From assembly GCA_900112785.1 (NCBI GenBank), contig FONB01000018.1, positions 1-64,000 on the forward strand: 64,000 nucleotides of DNA, in the 5' to 3' direction. The DNA is from Phytobacter palmae. Lineage in GTDB: Bacteria; Pseudomonadota; Gammaproteobacteria; Enterobacterales; Enterobacteriaceae. Within the stretch, counting starts at the first letter, position 1. Each line of letters starts with the position of its first letter. Below, in pieces: positions 41,990 to 51,816 of this stretch. Under the pieces are notes generated by a model that saw nothing but the letters and a program-made list of their open reading frames with translations, did not search any database and had not been told where the DNA came from. A program made the position numbers and the translations under genes.

Positions 41990-42450
41990 CCTTGCTAATC
42001 GGCTTTTATTCACCTTTTCTGTGGATAGACTTGTGAAGAACCGGAGATTTAACATTGGAAAACCCGGAGTAGTCTGAATATACTAACAATCAGCTTAATG
42101 AATAAGTATCCTAAATTCATTTAGTTAAGATGTTTATTTCTCTGTTTGCATCACATAATGTGATGATCATCACTATAGCGATCCTTGTACTGATGAAAGA
42201 TCGAACAACGTCGTTTTTATCCACAGATTATGCCAATAAGTTAGGCACATTTTGTGCAGAAATTCGATTTTCATCGCACGTCAAGGCTGTAAATCGAAAC
42301 AGTAGTGACACTTTTACCCAGTTATCCCATTTTTCTGTGGATAACATGGTGTAAGATCCTGTTTATTGTCAGTGACCAGATTTGAACAACCACGTATTGT
42401 GTTGCGCAACGCCACCTTTTTTACGAAAAATTATCTTAAGAATCAGTAGC
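41990..42450. promoter_or_regulatory. DARS2-like DnaA-reactivating locus in the rppH-mutH intergenic region
   Basis: The 678-bp gap between rppH and mutH holds two perfect DnaA boxes: TTATCCACA at 42217-42225 and its reverse complement at 42336-42344. One-mismatch or weaker boxes lie at 42020-42028, 42253-42261 and 42322-42330, the last facing the box at 42336. In E. coli the DnaA-reactivating sequence DARS2, which converts ADP-DnaA to ATP-DnaA with IHF and Fis, lies in this same intergenic region. The stretch is AT-rich and has no convincing gene. Boundaries are approximate and IHF/Fis sites were not resolved. Confidence 0.78.
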
Positions 42451-42530
42451 TTTATCAGAACAGGTGGAAAAAGATCGCAACTATCGACAGTGTGCATAAT
42501 TGCAGTTCATTTTTTAATCAAGGCCTTAGC

Positions 42531-43226
42531 ATGTCCGCCATACGACCTTTAACATCGTCTCCCGAGTCCGAAATTGAGTTGCTTACTCAGGCCCAGCAGC
42601 TTGCAGGCTATACCCTGGGTGAGCTCGCCCTGCTTGCCGGGCTACCCATTCCCCGCGATCTGAAACGCGACAAAGGCTGGACGGGGCTACTGCTGGAACA
42701 GTGGCTTGGCGCCAGCGCTGGCAGTAAACCGGAGCAGGATTTCGCAGCGCTGGGCGTAGAGTTAAAAACGATCCCCATCGACAGCGCGGGTCGCCCGCTG
42801 GAGACGACCTTTGTCTGCGTCGCCCCGCTAACGGGTAATACGGGTGTGGTGTGGGAAACCAGCCATGTACGGCATAAATTGCGCCGCGTGTTATGGATCC
42901 CCATAGAAGGTTCGCGCGACATACCCCTTGCCGGGCGCCGTGTGGGCTCGCCGCTGCTATGGAGTCCTGATGAAGAGGAAGAGACCCAGTTGCGTATGGA
43001 CTGGGAGGAGTTGATGGATCTGATTGTGCTTGGCCAGGTCGAGCGTATTACAGCGCGTCACGGTGAGGTATTGCAGTTGCGCCCGAAAGCGGCCAACAGC
43101 AAAGCGCTGACTGAAGCTGTCGGCACGCACGGAGAGCCCATTCTGACGCTGCCGCGCGGTTTTTATCTGAAAAAGAATTTCACCGGCGCCTTGCTCGCCA
43201 GACATTTCCTGGTGCCCGGGGAATAA
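42531..43226 (+). CDS. mutH: DNA mismatch repair endonuclease MutH
   Basis: A 231-residue endonuclease that nicks the unmethylated strand at hemimethylated GATC sites during MutSL-directed repair. The catalytic residues Asp70, Glu77 and Lys79 are in the segment [13 protein letters not shown], numbered as in E. coli. The ATG at 42531 is chosen from homologues; 13 upstream codons are open. Two residues longer at the C-terminus (LVPGE). Confidence 0.95.
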   Translation: MSAIRPLTSSPESEIELLTQAQQLAGYTLGELALLAGLPIPRDLKRDKGWTGLLLEQWLGASAGSKPEQDFAALGVELKTIPIDSAGRPLETTFVCVAPLTGNTGVVWETSHVRHKLRRVLWIPIEGSRDIPLAGRRVGSPLLWSPDEEEETQLRMDWEELMDLIVLGQVERITARHGEVLQLRPKAANSKALTEAVGTHGEPILTLPRGFYLKKNFTGALLARHFLVPGE

Positions 43227-43287
43227 TTTTTACCTCCGCGCGGCTGGCGCTTATAATCAGCCTTTCTTTTTTGGCAGGACTTTATAG

Positions 43288-44001
43288 ATGTTATTTGCAT
43301 GGATTACCGATCCCAACGCCTGGCTTGCCCTTGGCACGCTAACGCTGTTGGAGATTGTTCTTGGGATCGACAACATTATTTTCCTCTCACTGGTTGTAGC
43401 GAAGCTACCCACCGCACAGCGTAACCACGCCCGAAGGCTCGGTCTGGCTGCCGCGATGGTGATGCGATTGCTGCTGTTGGCCTCAATCGCCTGGGTAACA
43501 AAACTGACCACGCCGCTCTTTACCGCGTTCGAACATGCGGTATCTGCGCGCGATCTGATCCTGTTTTGTGGTGGTGTGTTCCTTATCTGGAAGGCCAGTA
43601 AAGAAATTCACGAGACGATCGAAGGCGATGAAGAGGATCTGAAAACTAATGTTCACTCTTTCCTCGGCGCAATCGTACAGATTATGCTGCTGGACATTAT
43701 TTTCAGTCTCGATTCCGTCATTACCGCGGTTGGCCTGTCCGATCATCTGTTTATTATGATGGCGGCAGTAGTGATTTCAGTTGGCGTAATGATGTTTGCC
43801 GCACGCCCTATCGGTGAGTTTGTGAACCGCCACCCCTCGGTGAAAATGCTGGCGTTATCGTTCCTGATTCTGGTGGGCTTCACTCTTATCCTGGAAAGCG
43901 TCTCGATTCATGTACCGAAGGGTTACATCTACTTCGCCATGTTTTTCTCTATCGCCGTTGAGACCCTTAACTTAATGCGCGGCAAGAAGAACCCTCTGTA
44001 A
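43288..44001 (+). CDS. ygdQ: TerC-family membrane protein YgdQ
   Basis: A 237-residue inner-membrane protein with about seven hydrophobic segments, TerC/UPF0053 family. The signature LEIVLGIDNIIFLSLVVAKLP (with an intramembrane Asp) and the repeat-like IIFSLDSVITAVGL are visible. TerC proteins are linked to metal (Mn) export or tellurite resistance; YgdQ itself is uncharacterised. Followed by a terminator. Confidence 0.92.
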   Translation: MLFAWITDPNAWLALGTLTLLEIVLGIDNIIFLSLVVAKLPTAQRNHARRLGLAAAMVMRLLLLASIAWVTKLTTPLFTAFEHAVSARDLILFCGGVFLIWKASKEIHETIEGDEEDLKTNVHSFLGAIVQIMLLDIIFSLDSVITAVGLSDHLFIMMAAVVISVGVMMFAARPIGEFVNRHPSVKMLALSFLILVGFTLILESVSIHVPKGYIYFAMFFSIAVETLNLMRGKKNPL

Positions 44002-44007
44002 TACAAC

Positions 44008-44034
44008 GCTTCCCCATAAGGGGAAGCCGTTTTT
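44008..44034 (+). terminator. Terminator after ygdQ
   Basis: GCTTCCCC-ATAA-GGGGAAGC then CGTTTTT, seven bases past the stop. Confidence 0.88.
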
Positions 44035-44145
44035 CCCCCGCATTTTTGCCCGCGCCCACACTTTAAGATTTTCTCCCTTTTTTGTACTTATACATCAGGT
44101 TATTACTAAACTGATGTGAGACACGAGCCAAATGAGGACAGAACG

Positions 44146-44364
44146 ATGAAAAAATGGGCAGTGATTATCTCTGCAGTTGGATTAGCATTTGCGGTTTCAG
44201 GTTGTAGTAGTGATTACGTTATGGCGACGAAAGATGGCAGGATGATCCTGACTGATGGCAAGCCAGAAATTGATGATGAAACCGGCCTGGTCAGTTATCG
44301 AGACCAGCAAGGCAATAAGATGCAGATCAACCGTGATGACGTTTCCCAGATCCTCGAACGCTAA
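44146..44364 (+). CDS. ygdR: Small lipoprotein YgdR (DUF903)
   Basis: A 72-residue lipoprotein, paralogue of YgdI. The signal peptide ends VSGC (lipobox, Cys20), and the mature domain has the DUF903 motif [20 protein letters not shown]. The ATG at 44146 follows AGGACAGAACG; ten upstream codons are open but not conserved. Function unknown. Its own terminator follows. Confidence 0.92.
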   Translation: MKKWAVIISAVGLAFAVSGCSSDYVMATKDGRMILTDGKPEIDDETGLVSYRDQQGNKMQINRDDVSQILER

Positions 44365-44373
44365 AAATCTTTA

Positions 44374-44402
44374 AAAAGGTCAGTCACCTGCTGACCTTTT
44401 TT
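44374..44402 (+). terminator. Terminator after ygdR
   Basis: AAAGGTCAG/CTGACCTTT with a seven-base loop and TTTTTT tract. Confidence 0.88.
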
Positions 44403-44496
44403 GGTCTCCCCTCTTTCCCTTTGTTCTGCCCTCTGCCATGTTTATATTCCTTTGTCAGGACAACTGACGCAGTACAGTAAGTAAAGGAAGCCGGCT

Positions 44497-45537
44497 ATGC
44501 ACTATCACCGTATCCCCCATAGTTCACTTGAGATAAGCACCCTGGGGCTGGGCACAATGACGTTTGGTGAACAGAACAGCGAAGCCGACGCCCATGCACA
44601 GCTTGATTACGCCATCAGCCAGGGGATCAACCTGATTGATGTCGCAGAGATGTATCCCGTCCCTCCGCGCCCGGAAACGCAAGGATTGACGGAGACCTAT
44701 GTTGGTAACTGGCTGGCGAAGCGCGGCAATCGTGAGAAAATCGTCCTCGCCTCGAAGGTCAGCGGCCCCTCGCGCAATAATGACAGCGGTATTCGGCCAA
44801 ACCAGGCTCTGGACCGTAAAAATATCCGCCTTGCGCTTGAAGCCAGCCTCAAGCGCCTGCAAACCGATCACCTTGATCTTTACCAGGTGCACTGGCCGCA
44901 GCGCCCTACCAACTGTTTTGGCACGCTGGGCTATAAATGGACGGAGTCCGCCCCTGTCGTCACGCTGCTGGAAACGCTGGAGGCGCTAACCGAGTTTCAG
45001 CGCGCGGGCAAAATTCGCTATATCGGCGTCTCGAATGAAACGGCCTTTGGTGTAATGCGCTATCTGCAACTGGCGGAAAAACATGAATTACCGCGTATCG
45101 TCACCATTCAGAACCCCTACAGCCTGCTAAACCGTAGCTACGAAGTCGGTCTGGCTGAGGTGACGCAATATGAAGGGGTTGAACTGCTGGCCTACTCCTG
45201 CCTGGCGTTCGGCACCCTGACCGGGAAGTACCTGAACGGGGCAAAACCCGCAGGCGCGCGTAACACCCTGTTCAGCCGCTTTACCCGTTACAGTGGCGAG
45301 CAGGCGCAAAAAGCGGTTGCCGCCTATGTGGATATCGCTAAACGCCACAATCTGGATCCGGCTCAGATGGCGCTGGCATTTGTGCGTCGTCAGCCGTTCG
45401 TTGCCAGTACTCTTCTGGGCGCGACAACGCTGGAACAACTGAAAACGAATGTGGAAAGTCTGCATCTTACACTCAGCGAAGAGGTGCTCGCCGAAATTGA
45501 AGCGGTGCATCAGGTCTATACCTACCCGGCACCGTAA
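44497..45537 (+). CDS. tas: Aldo-keto reductase Tas
   Basis: A 346-residue NADPH-dependent aldo-keto reductase. The barrel has the catalytic Asp/Tyr region LIDVAEMYPVPP (residues ~47-58), the Lys in VLASKVSGP and the His in LYQVHWPQR. Tas of E. coli was found by suppression of tyrosine auxotrophy, but the physiological substrate is unknown. Monocistronic, convergent with lplT. Confidence 0.93.
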   Translation: MHYHRIPHSSLEISTLGLGTMTFGEQNSEADAHAQLDYAISQGINLIDVAEMYPVPPRPETQGLTETYVGNWLAKRGNREKIVLASKVSGPSRNNDSGIRPNQALDRKNIRLALEASLKRLQTDHLDLYQVHWPQRPTNCFGTLGYKWTESAPVVTLLETLEALTEFQRAGKIRYIGVSNETAFGVMRYLQLAEKHELPRIVTIQNPYSLLNRSYEVGLAEVTQYEGVELLAYSCLAFGTLTGKYLNGAKPAGARNTLFSRFTRYSGEQAQKAVAAYVDIAKRHNLDPAQMALAFVRRQPFVASTLLGATTLEQLKTNVESLHLTLSEEVLAEIEAVHQVYTYPAP

Positions 45538-45544
45538 CCTGAAT

Positions 45545-45572
45545 CAGGCCGGGTAACCCGGCCTGTCTCTTA
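45545..45572. terminator. Bidirectional hairpin between tas and lplT
   Basis: Perfect nine-base stem CAGGCCGGG/CCCGGCCTG with a TAA loop, in the 32-bp gap between convergent genes; only a short T-rich tail (TCTCTT) on the plus strand. Confidence 0.6.
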
Positions 45573-46763
45573 GCGGCGGCGTTGCCAGATCCACAGTGCC
45601 GCGATTGCCAGCGCAAACAGTACGCCAAACCCGACACCAACACCGACCACCGGCACCCCCACTTTGACCGCAAGGGAGTAGAGCCCCAGCATCAGCAGCA
45701 TGGCGGTGTTCTCGCCGAGATTCTGAACCGCAATAGCATTTCCCGCACCGACAGAACGCTTACCCCGCTCCTGCAACAGCGCATTAAGTGGCACTACGAA
45801 AAAGCCACCCAACATGCCAATAAGCATCAAAATTGCATAGGCCGGAAGCAATGCATGTTGTAACGAAAAGAAGGTCACCGCCACGCCAATTAAGATCCCG
45901 GCTGGCATACAACGCGCTACCGTCTCCAGCGTGACCAGCCTGGCGGCAAGCCCGGCCCCCACCACAATGCCCACCGCCACCATGGCATTGAGATAGGTCG
46001 GCGTGGCGTTATCAGTAATGCCCAGCGCCACCGGTACCCACAACACCAGCAGGAAACGTAGCGTCACGCCCGCCCCCCAAAACAGGCTGGTGCCGACCAG
46101 GGAAAAACGTGTCTCACCATTGCGCCACAACAATGAACAGGCAGAGAAAAAACTGCGCGTCATGGGGGTAAAGCGCCAGGATTGCCCCGGACGCGCAGCC
46201 GCCAGTCGTGGAATCATCAGGTTTGCCGCTACCGCACCCGCATAGACCAGCGCGCAGACGCCCAGCGAGGCCAGCACGTGCCAGTCAGCCAGAATACCGC
46301 CCGCCATTGAGCCCAGCAGGATCGCGGCAATCGTGGAGGACTCCATCAACCCGTTTGCTTTGACCAGTTTGTCGCCGGTTGTCAGTTCGCCGAGGATGCC
46401 GTATTTCGCCGGCGAATAGGCCGCCGCCCCCACACCCACCAGCGTATAGCCGATGAAAGGGTTGATACCAATGCAAATACTGGCCGCCCCCAACAGCTTG
46501 AGGCCGTTGGCGACCATCATCACGCGCCCTTTGGGGAAGCTGTCGGCGATCTGCCCGACAAACGGGGCGAAAAGGATGTAAGCGCCCACAAACACCATCT
46601 GCAGGATCGGTTGACTCCAGTCGGGATAGAACTCCGCTTTTAACAACGCCAGGGTGGCAAACAGAAGCGCATTATCACCAAAGGCCGAAAGGAACTGTGC
46701 AACGATGACTGCTTTCATCCCCTTTGACCACAATGAAGTGTTAGTGGGTACTGACTCATGCAT
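45570..46763 (-). CDS. lplT: Lysophospholipid transporter LplT
   Basis: A 397-residue MFS permease with about 12 membrane segments that flips 2-acyl-lysophospholipids inward for re-acylation by Aas. Characteristic segments are [18 protein letters not shown] and [24 protein letters not shown]. The start ATG overlaps the aas stop by 8 bases, coupling the two partners of one repair pathway. Confidence 0.95.
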   Translation of the reverse strand: MHESVPTNTSLWSKGMKAVIVAQFLSAFGDNALLFATLALLKAEFYPDWSQPILQMVFVGAYILFAPFVGQIADSFPKGRVMMVANGLKLLGAASICIGINPFIGYTLVGVGAAAYSPAKYGILGELTTGDKLVKANGLMESSTIAAILLGSMAGGILADWHVLASLGVCALVYAGAVAANLMIPRLAAARPGQSWRFTPMTRSFFSACSLLWRNGETRFSLVGTSLFWGAGVTLRFLLVLWVPVALGITDNATPTYLNAMVAVGIVVGAGLAARLVTLETVARCMPAGILIGVAVTFFSLQHALLPAYAILMLIGMLGGFFVVPLNALLQERGKRSVGAGNAIAVQNLGENTAMLLMLGLYSLAVKVGVPVVGVGVGFGVLFALAIAALWIWQRRR

Positions 46764-48915
46764 TTTGGGTTTCCGCCTCTTCAACCATGCCTTTTAACGT
46801 CACAAAGTCAGGCTTCCCGCTACCCAGTAACGGCAACTGTTTGAGGAAGCGAATATCACGCGGAACCGCCAGTTCCGGCACGCCTTGCGCACGCGCCTGC
46901 TGCTGGAGTTTCTCGCGCGTCAGTTGTTCATCGGTCGTGAACAGAACCAGCGCCTCGCCTTTGCTGGCATCAGATTTGATCGCTGTGGCATGCATCTTCT
47001 CGGGCGAAACCGCCAGCGCAAGTTGTTCCACCATCTCCAGCGAAATCATCTCACCCGCAATTTTGGCGAAACGTTTGGCGCGCCCCTGAATCTGCACATA
47101 GCCTTGCTCATCAAAACGTACGATATCACCCGTGTCGTACCAGCCGCTTTCCAGCTCGCCCTGGGCATTTTCTGCCGCAGGCGCTTCCAGCACCCCGGGT
47201 TTCTCCACGCGCAGATAGCCATTCATGATGTTCGGTCCTTTCAGCTGCAGTCGGCCGCCGTCATCAATACCCGGCACTTCAAGCAGGCGTGCGTCCATAC
47301 CGGGCAGAATGCGTCCAACCGTACCGGGCTTCGCCGCCATTGGCACGTTGATCGACACCACCGGCGCGCACTCTGTTACCCCGTAGCCCTCCAGAATGCG
47401 CAGACCAAATTTGTCCTGCCATAGCTGACGGGTGCTCTCCTGAAGCTTCTCCGCACCAGCCACCACATAACGCAGGCGGAAAAAGTCATACGGATTGGCG
47501 AAGCGAGCATAATTGCCCAGGAATGTCGATGTGCCGAACAGCACGGTGCAGTTCCGGTCATATACCAGCTCCGGCACAATGCGATAGTGCAGCGGACTTG
47601 GGTAGAGGAACACTTCTGCCCCGGTCAGTAATGGCGTAAACAGCCCCACCGTCAGACCAAAAGAGTGGAACAGCGGCAGCGCTGACATAAAGCGATCATT
47701 GGCGGTGAAATCCGCAATGGTGCGGATTTGCTCGACGTTCGCCAGAATACTTTTATGACTGTGGACCACCCCTTTCGGATTACCCTCTGAACCGGAGGTA
47801 AAGAGAATGATCGCCGCATCTTCGGGCTTTTGCGGAACCTGCGCCAGACGTGGCATCAGCACCCGGCTAAAGATCCACAGCTTATCTTCCAGCGTGACGC
47901 TGCCTTTTAAATCTTCCAGATAGACCCAGCGCACCTGCGTTAACTGTTCCGGCAGATGCCAGAGCTTCCCTTTGTCCATAAAGGTACGCGACGTGAATAC
48001 CGTTTTAATTTCAGCGGCGGTGATGGCGCTGGTCAGCCCTTTCACCCCGGCGGTGTAGTTCATCATCGCCGGAATGCGTCCGCGGGCGATTGCGCCAAAA
48101 ATTACCGCTGCGCTGATACCGGCGTTAGGCAACATCAGGCCGATTTTCTCACCCTGCGCCGTGTATTTGTCGAGAATACGGGCGACAAACAGCGTCTTGG
48201 TCAGCAGCTTACGGTAACTGTCCGGGGTGAAATTAATATCTTCAACGCAGGGCTTTCCCGCACCATAACGATATTGTGCGGCGAGGAAAGCGTCGAATAA
48301 GGTTTCGCGCGGACGCACCGCCATGCGGGCTTCCATCATAATCTGATGCAGCATCTCGCCAGCAATTTTACGACGATCACGGGCGCGTGGCGCTTCCGGC
48401 ATTGGCAGCTGCGTTGGTGGCAGAACGTGCAGATAAATACGCGGGAATAAGCGCTGTTTAACCAGCCCTTTCAGACGGCTGAAAAAGGTCAATTCCGCCC
48501 CTTCGATACGCAGCGGTACAACGGTTGCCGCCGATTTTGCCGCCACAAATCCCGCACCGTCGTAGATTTTCATCAGCGAGCCAGACACCGAAATGCGCCC
48601 TTCCGGGAAAATCACCACCGGCCGCCCTTCGCCAATCAAACGGACAAGGTGTTTGATGGACATCGGTTTCGTAGGGTCGAGCGGCACAAAATCGATAATC
48701 GGCTTAAGCCAGCGCATGTACCACTGCTGGCTGATGGAGGTATAAACCGCAAAGACCGGACGAACAGGAAGAAAGAGCGCCAGCAAAATCCCATCAATAA
48801 AGGAGACATGGTTGGGGACAATCAACACGCGCTCGCCGTGCAGCGCCTGTGTATTGCCCGTGAGTCGCACACGGAACAGGATGCGAAAGAGGCCACGAAA
48901 AAAGCCAAATAACAT
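46756..48915 (-). CDS. aas: Bifunctional acyltransferase/acyl-ACP synthetase Aas
   Basis: A 719-residue inner-membrane enzyme that activates fatty acids onto ACP and acylates lysophosphatidylethanolamine. The N-terminal PlsC-type domain has the HX4D motif NHVSFIDG (His36, Asp41) and [10 protein letters not shown]. The C-terminal AMP-binding domain has [17 protein letters not shown] and [15 protein letters not shown]. Two hydrophobic segments lie between. First gene of the aas-lplT operon. Confidence 0.95.
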   Translation of the reverse strand: MLFGFFRGLFRILFRVRLTGNTQALHGERVLIVPNHVSFIDGILLALFLPVRPVFAVYTSISQQWYMRWLKPIIDFVPLDPTKPMSIKHLVRLIGEGRPVVIFPEGRISVSGSLMKIYDGAGFVAAKSAATVVPLRIEGAELTFFSRLKGLVKQRLFPRIYLHVLPPTQLPMPEAPRARDRRKIAGEMLHQIMMEARMAVRPRETLFDAFLAAQYRYGAGKPCVEDINFTPDSYRKLLTKTLFVARILDKYTAQGEKIGLMLPNAGISAAVIFGAIARGRIPAMMNYTAGVKGLTSAITAAEIKTVFTSRTFMDKGKLWHLPEQLTQVRWVYLEDLKGSVTLEDKLWIFSRVLMPRLAQVPQKPEDAAIILFTSGSEGNPKGVVHSHKSILANVEQIRTIADFTANDRFMSALPLFHSFGLTVGLFTPLLTGAEVFLYPSPLHYRIVPELVYDRNCTVLFGTSTFLGNYARFANPYDFFRLRYVVAGAEKLQESTRQLWQDKFGLRILEGYGVTECAPVVSINVPMAAKPGTVGRILPGMDARLLEVPGIDDGGRLQLKGPNIMNGYLRVEKPGVLEAPAAENAQGELESGWYDTGDIVRFDEQGYVQIQGRAKRFAKIAGEMISLEMVEQLALAVSPEKMHATAIKSDASKGEALVLFTTDEQLTREKLQQQARAQGVPELAVPRDIRFLKQLPLLGSGKPDFVTLKGMVEEAETQNA

Positions 48916-49002
48916 TTCAACTCCTTTTGTTAGTCAATTCGACAGGTTATGCATAAATTGTGGCAGATTACACGAGAAGTGGGGGGTGGCAAAACGCGGG
49001 CG

Positions 49003-49089
49003 AAAAAAAACCTGCGCATCCGCGCAGGTTGGTGCAAGAGATTAAGTACGAAATGCGTACCGAAATAATCACCAATCAATACCTCTGGG
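49003..49089 (-). ncRNA. omrA: OmrA small RNA
   Basis: About 87 nt on the minus strand. The 5' end CCCAGAGGTATTGATTGGTG is the conserved seed shared with OmrB, and the 3' end is the terminator CCTGCGCGGATGCGCAGG followed by eight U. OmrA is OmpR-induced and represses outer-membrane protein and curli regulator mRNAs with Hfq. Position next to aas matches E. coli omrA. Confidence 0.93.
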
Positions 49090-49204
49090 ATCTTGATTGT
49101 GGCTGGCGGCGCGTAAGCTCGCCAGCGATAAAAAGCAAGCGAATGAGCCTAAGTGCAACGAGGTGTTTCTAATCGTCCTGCTTGTTACACATTGACTTAA
49201 TGGC

Positions 49205-49287
49205 AAAAAAAAACCTGCACATCTGCGCAGGTTGGTGTAATCAAGTGTTCAACCCTCAGGTTGACTTCACCTATCAATACCTCTGGG
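49205..49287 (-). ncRNA. omrB: OmrB small RNA
   Basis: About 83 nt, tandem to omrA with 115 bases between. It begins CCCAGAGGTATTGATAGGTG and ends CCTGCGCAGATGTGCAGG plus a U-run. The middle part (GTTGAACACTTGATTACACC) differs from OmrA, as in E. coli. The remaining 48916-49530 stretch holds only the sRNA promoters and the galR control region. Confidence 0.93.
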
Positions 49288-49497
49288 AATGCTACTGTAG
49301 CAATCCGGCCAAATGCTTCTCCAGCAGACAATAGAAACAGCCTTTCGCAAAGTGTAACTAAAGATTCGAACTGTATATTTCGCGATATATTTCCCGTGTA
49401 ACGTTTTCATGTCATTTCGCCGCGTCAGCTCACGTTTGCGGAAAGTACAATAGCGACAACCTTGATTAGCCAGCGCATTCCCGTAACATAAGTGGGT

Positions 49498-49513
49498 GTG
49501 TAAACGCTTACCC
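49498..49513. promoter_or_regulatory. GalR/GalS operator upstream of galR
   Basis: GTGTAAACGCTTACCC fits the Gal operator consensus GTGNAANCGNTTNCAC with one mismatch, 18 bases before the galR start; autoregulation is likely. Confidence 0.85.
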
Positions 49514-49530
49514 CTACATGAAGGTGTTCA

Positions 49531-50538
49531 ATGGCGACAATTAAAGATGTAGCCCGGCTTGCAGGTGTCTCTGTCGCTACGGTCTCTCGCGTAATTAACG
49601 ACTCACCGAAAGCCAGCGAAGCCTCACGGCTGGCGGTCCAGACCGCGATGGAGAGTCTGAACTATCACCCCAATGCCAATGCCCGCGCGCTGGCACAGCA
49701 ATCGACGGAAACGGTCGGTCTGGTAGTCGGGGATGTTTCTGACCCTTTTTTTGGCGCGATGGTAAAGGCCGTTGAGCAGGTAGCCTCCGGCACCGGGAAT
49801 TTCCTGCTCATCGGTAATGGTTACCATAATGAGCAAAAAGAACGTAACGCGATTGAGCAACTGATTCGCCACCGCTGCGCGGCACTGGTTGTCCATGCCA
49901 AAATGGTGCCGGACGCCGAACTCATCGCGCTGATGAAACAGATCCCCGGGATGGTATTAATTAACCGCATTCTCCCCGGTTTCGAACAGCGCTGTGTCTC
50001 GCTGGATGATCGCTACGGTGCCTGGCTGGCAACACGCCATCTCATACAACAAGGCCATACCCGGATAGGCTATTTGTGTTCCAACCACGCGATTTCCGAC
50101 GCGGAAGACCGTCTGCAGGGGTATTACGATGCCCTCAAAGAAAACGGACTGCCGTGTAATGAACGTCTGGTCACCTTCGGCGAACCGGACGAAAGCGGTG
50201 GTGAACAGGCAATGACCGAACTGCTCGGGCGCGGCAAGAATTTTACGGCTATCGCCTGTTATAACGATTCGATGGCGGCGGGGGCAATGGGGGTACTCAA
50301 CGACAATGGCATTAATGTGCCAGACGAGATCTCACTGATTGGCTTTGACGATGTCCTGGTGTCACGCTATGTCCGCCCGCGTCTGACCACGGTGCGCTAT
50401 CCCATCGTGACGATGGCGACACAGGCGGCGGAACTGGCGCTGGCGCTGGCAGAAAACCGTCCGGTTCCGGATGTCACACACATCTTTAACCCAACGCTGG
50501 TAAGACGCCACTCGGTAGTGACGCCGCAGGAAAACTAA
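49531..50538 (+). CDS. galR: Galactose operon repressor GalR
   Basis: A 335-residue LacI-family repressor. The HTH is IKDVARLAGVSVATVSRVIN (residues 4-23), followed by the hinge NPNANARALAQQ-like segment and a periplasmic-binding-protein-like galactose domain. The C-terminus is eight residues shorter than in E. coli, ending SVVTPQEN. The last four bases overlap the convergent acetyltransferase gene at 50535. Confidence 0.94.
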   Translation: MATIKDVARLAGVSVATVSRVINDSPKASEASRLAVQTAMESLNYHPNANARALAQQSTETVGLVVGDVSDPFFGAMVKAVEQVASGTGNFLLIGNGYHNEQKERNAIEQLIRHRCAALVVHAKMVPDAELIALMKQIPGMVLINRILPGFEQRCVSLDDRYGAWLATRHLIQQGHTRIGYLCSNHAISDAEDRLQGYYDALKENGLPCNERLVTFGEPDESGGEQAMTELLGRGKNFTAIACYNDSMAAGAMGVLNDNGINVPDEISLIGFDDVLVSRYVRPRLTTVRYPIVTMATQAAELALALAENRPVPDVTHIFNPTLVRRHSVVTPQEN

Positions 50539-50984
50539 AGGGTAAAGCGATAGAGGTGGACGGTCGTGTCCGGGTAATCAAGGCCGTCGCCGATATACTG
50601 CCAGCCAAAGCGCTCATAAAAATCGCGGCAGGCCGAGTAAAGATGAAGCTCGCTAAACCCCATCTCCCGCGCGGACTCAATCACATGTTGCTGTAATTTC
50701 CGCGCCAGCCCCTGGCCGCGCGCAGATTCATCAACATAGAGCGCAGCCAGCCACGGAAACAGATCCTGGCGGCTTATCAAATCGCAACGCCACAGTCCTG
50801 CGGTGCCAAGCAGCGTTTCGCCGTCCACCAGCACAAAGGTGAGCGGCAGGTGGCCCGGCGTCTGGCTGTGTTCAATGATGCTGGCGAAGAACGCGCGCGG
50901 CAGTGAATCGCCAAACTCGCGCCAGAGCCACTCGGTCACCTGTCCGGCATGCTGAGGCGCGTCGTATAAGGGAAGCACTTTCAC
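50535..50984 (-). CDS. GNAT-family N-acetyltransferase
   Basis: A 149-residue GNAT protein. The acetyl-CoA pyrophosphate loop is DESARGQGLARKLQQHV (residues ~87-103), and the C-terminal GNAT beta-strand motif is LYSACRDFYERFGWQYIGDG. It starts at a GTG overlapping the stop of the GntR gene (GTGA), so it is the last gene of the PTS operon. The substrate is unknown; acetylation of a sugar, an amino sugar or a small amine is possible. Not present at this site in E. coli K-12. Confidence 0.82.
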   Translation of the reverse strand: MKVLPLYDAPQHAGQVTEWLWREFGDSLPRAFFASIIEHSQTPGHLPLTFVLVDGETLLGTAGLWRCDLISRQDLFPWLAALYVDESARGQGLARKLQQHVIESAREMGFSELHLYSACRDFYERFGWQYIGDGLDYPDTTVHLYRFTL

Positions 50985-51754
50985 ATTAATTTCCCCTGAA
51001 AAATCGGAACTGATTCAAACAGATAGCCGTCAAAATCCGGGGCATCTTCGTCCGAGAGCTCCAGCAAACTCTTTTTTACGTTTTCAAGATGCTGCCACAT
51101 GGCCTGCCAGGCCCCCATCACGTCGCGACGGCGCAGGGCGGCGAGCAACGTCTGCCTGTCGCCAAGCCATTTCAGGCGATACGGACGACTGGTAATGTGC
51201 ACATTGAATTGTTGCCACAGCGGGCTGCTGTCCATGTGGTGCCAGACGCTTTCTACCGTTGCCAGTAGCATCTGATTTTGTGAGGCTCCCGCCAGCACCA
51301 GATGAAACATTTTGCTGTTGTCCTGGCTGGTGTCATTCAGGGCAATCGCGCGTTGCTCCTGCTCCAGGATGCGGCGTAGATTATCGATATCCGCCCGCGT
51401 CGCCATTTTGGCGGCAAAGGCAGCGATGTTGCTCTCAAGCAACTGACGCGCCTGCAATATTTCAAACGGGCCGACATCGCTGCTAAGAAAGCGCTCTTCT
51501 TCGTTTTCATGCTCCTGCGGAATACGCATCACATAGACGCCGGACCCCTGGCGAATATCGACAGTTCCCTGTAGTTCAAGCATTAAGAGGGCTTCACGGA
51601 CAATGGTACGACTGACGCCATATTTTTCGGCAATATTGCGCTCAGGTGGAAGGCGGGATCCCACGGGGTAATGCCCCTGGATTATTTGCGTGCGTAAATC
51701 TTCGCCAATCTCCTGGTACTGTTTTTTTTCCGGCGGGATAACAGCTTTTTCCAC
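50981..51754 (-). CDS. GntR-family regulator, ExuR/UxuR-like
   Basis: A 257-residue FadR-subfamily GntR regulator. The winged HTH spans PVGSRLPPERNIAEKYGVSRTIVREALLMLELQG (residues ~31-64). The FCD effector domain has GPFEILQARQLLESNIAAFAA and MWQHLENVKKSLLELSD, both strongly reminiscent of ExuR and UxuR, the hexuronate repressors. It starts at GTG with AGGTG upstream. A hairpin (51788-51807) separates it from the EIIB gene. It is a good candidate to bind the TGGTATACCA-type palindromes upstream of the operon (inference). Ligand unknown. Confidence 0.85.
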   Translation of the reverse strand: MEKAVIPPEKKQYQEIGEDLRTQIIQGHYPVGSRLPPERNIAEKYGVSRTIVREALLMLELQGTVDIRQGSGVYVMRIPQEHENEEERFLSSDVGPFEILQARQLLESNIAAFAAKMATRADIDNLRRILEQEQRAIALNDTSQDNSKMFHLVLAGASQNQMLLATVESVWHHMDSSPLWQQFNVHITSRPYRLKWLGDRQTLLAALRRRDVMGAWQAMWQHLENVKKSLLELSDEDAPDFDGYLFESVPIFQGKLM

Positions 51755-51787
51755 AATATCACCTGTACAGACCTTTAGTTGAAGCTC

Positions 51788-51807
51788 AGGCCGGAACTAC
51801 CCGGCCT
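51788..51807 (-). other. Intra-operon hairpin between EIIB and GntR genes
   Basis: AGGCCGG/CCGGCCT with a six-base loop, lacking a U-tract on the minus strand. It may stabilise or limit the mRNA between the PTS part and the regulator part of the operon. Confidence 0.5.
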
Positions 51808-51816
51808 TTCAGCGCG

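Noticed and set aside
42516..42528. Perfect IHF consensus (AATCAAGGCCTTA) before mutH
   Set aside because: It overlaps the mutH ribosome site; a 13-bp degenerate match in AT-rich DNA is expected by chance, so it was not listed as a site.
48649..49172. Plus-strand frames over the aas start and omrA
   Set aside because: They are antisense to aas and cross a recognised sRNA and its terminator.
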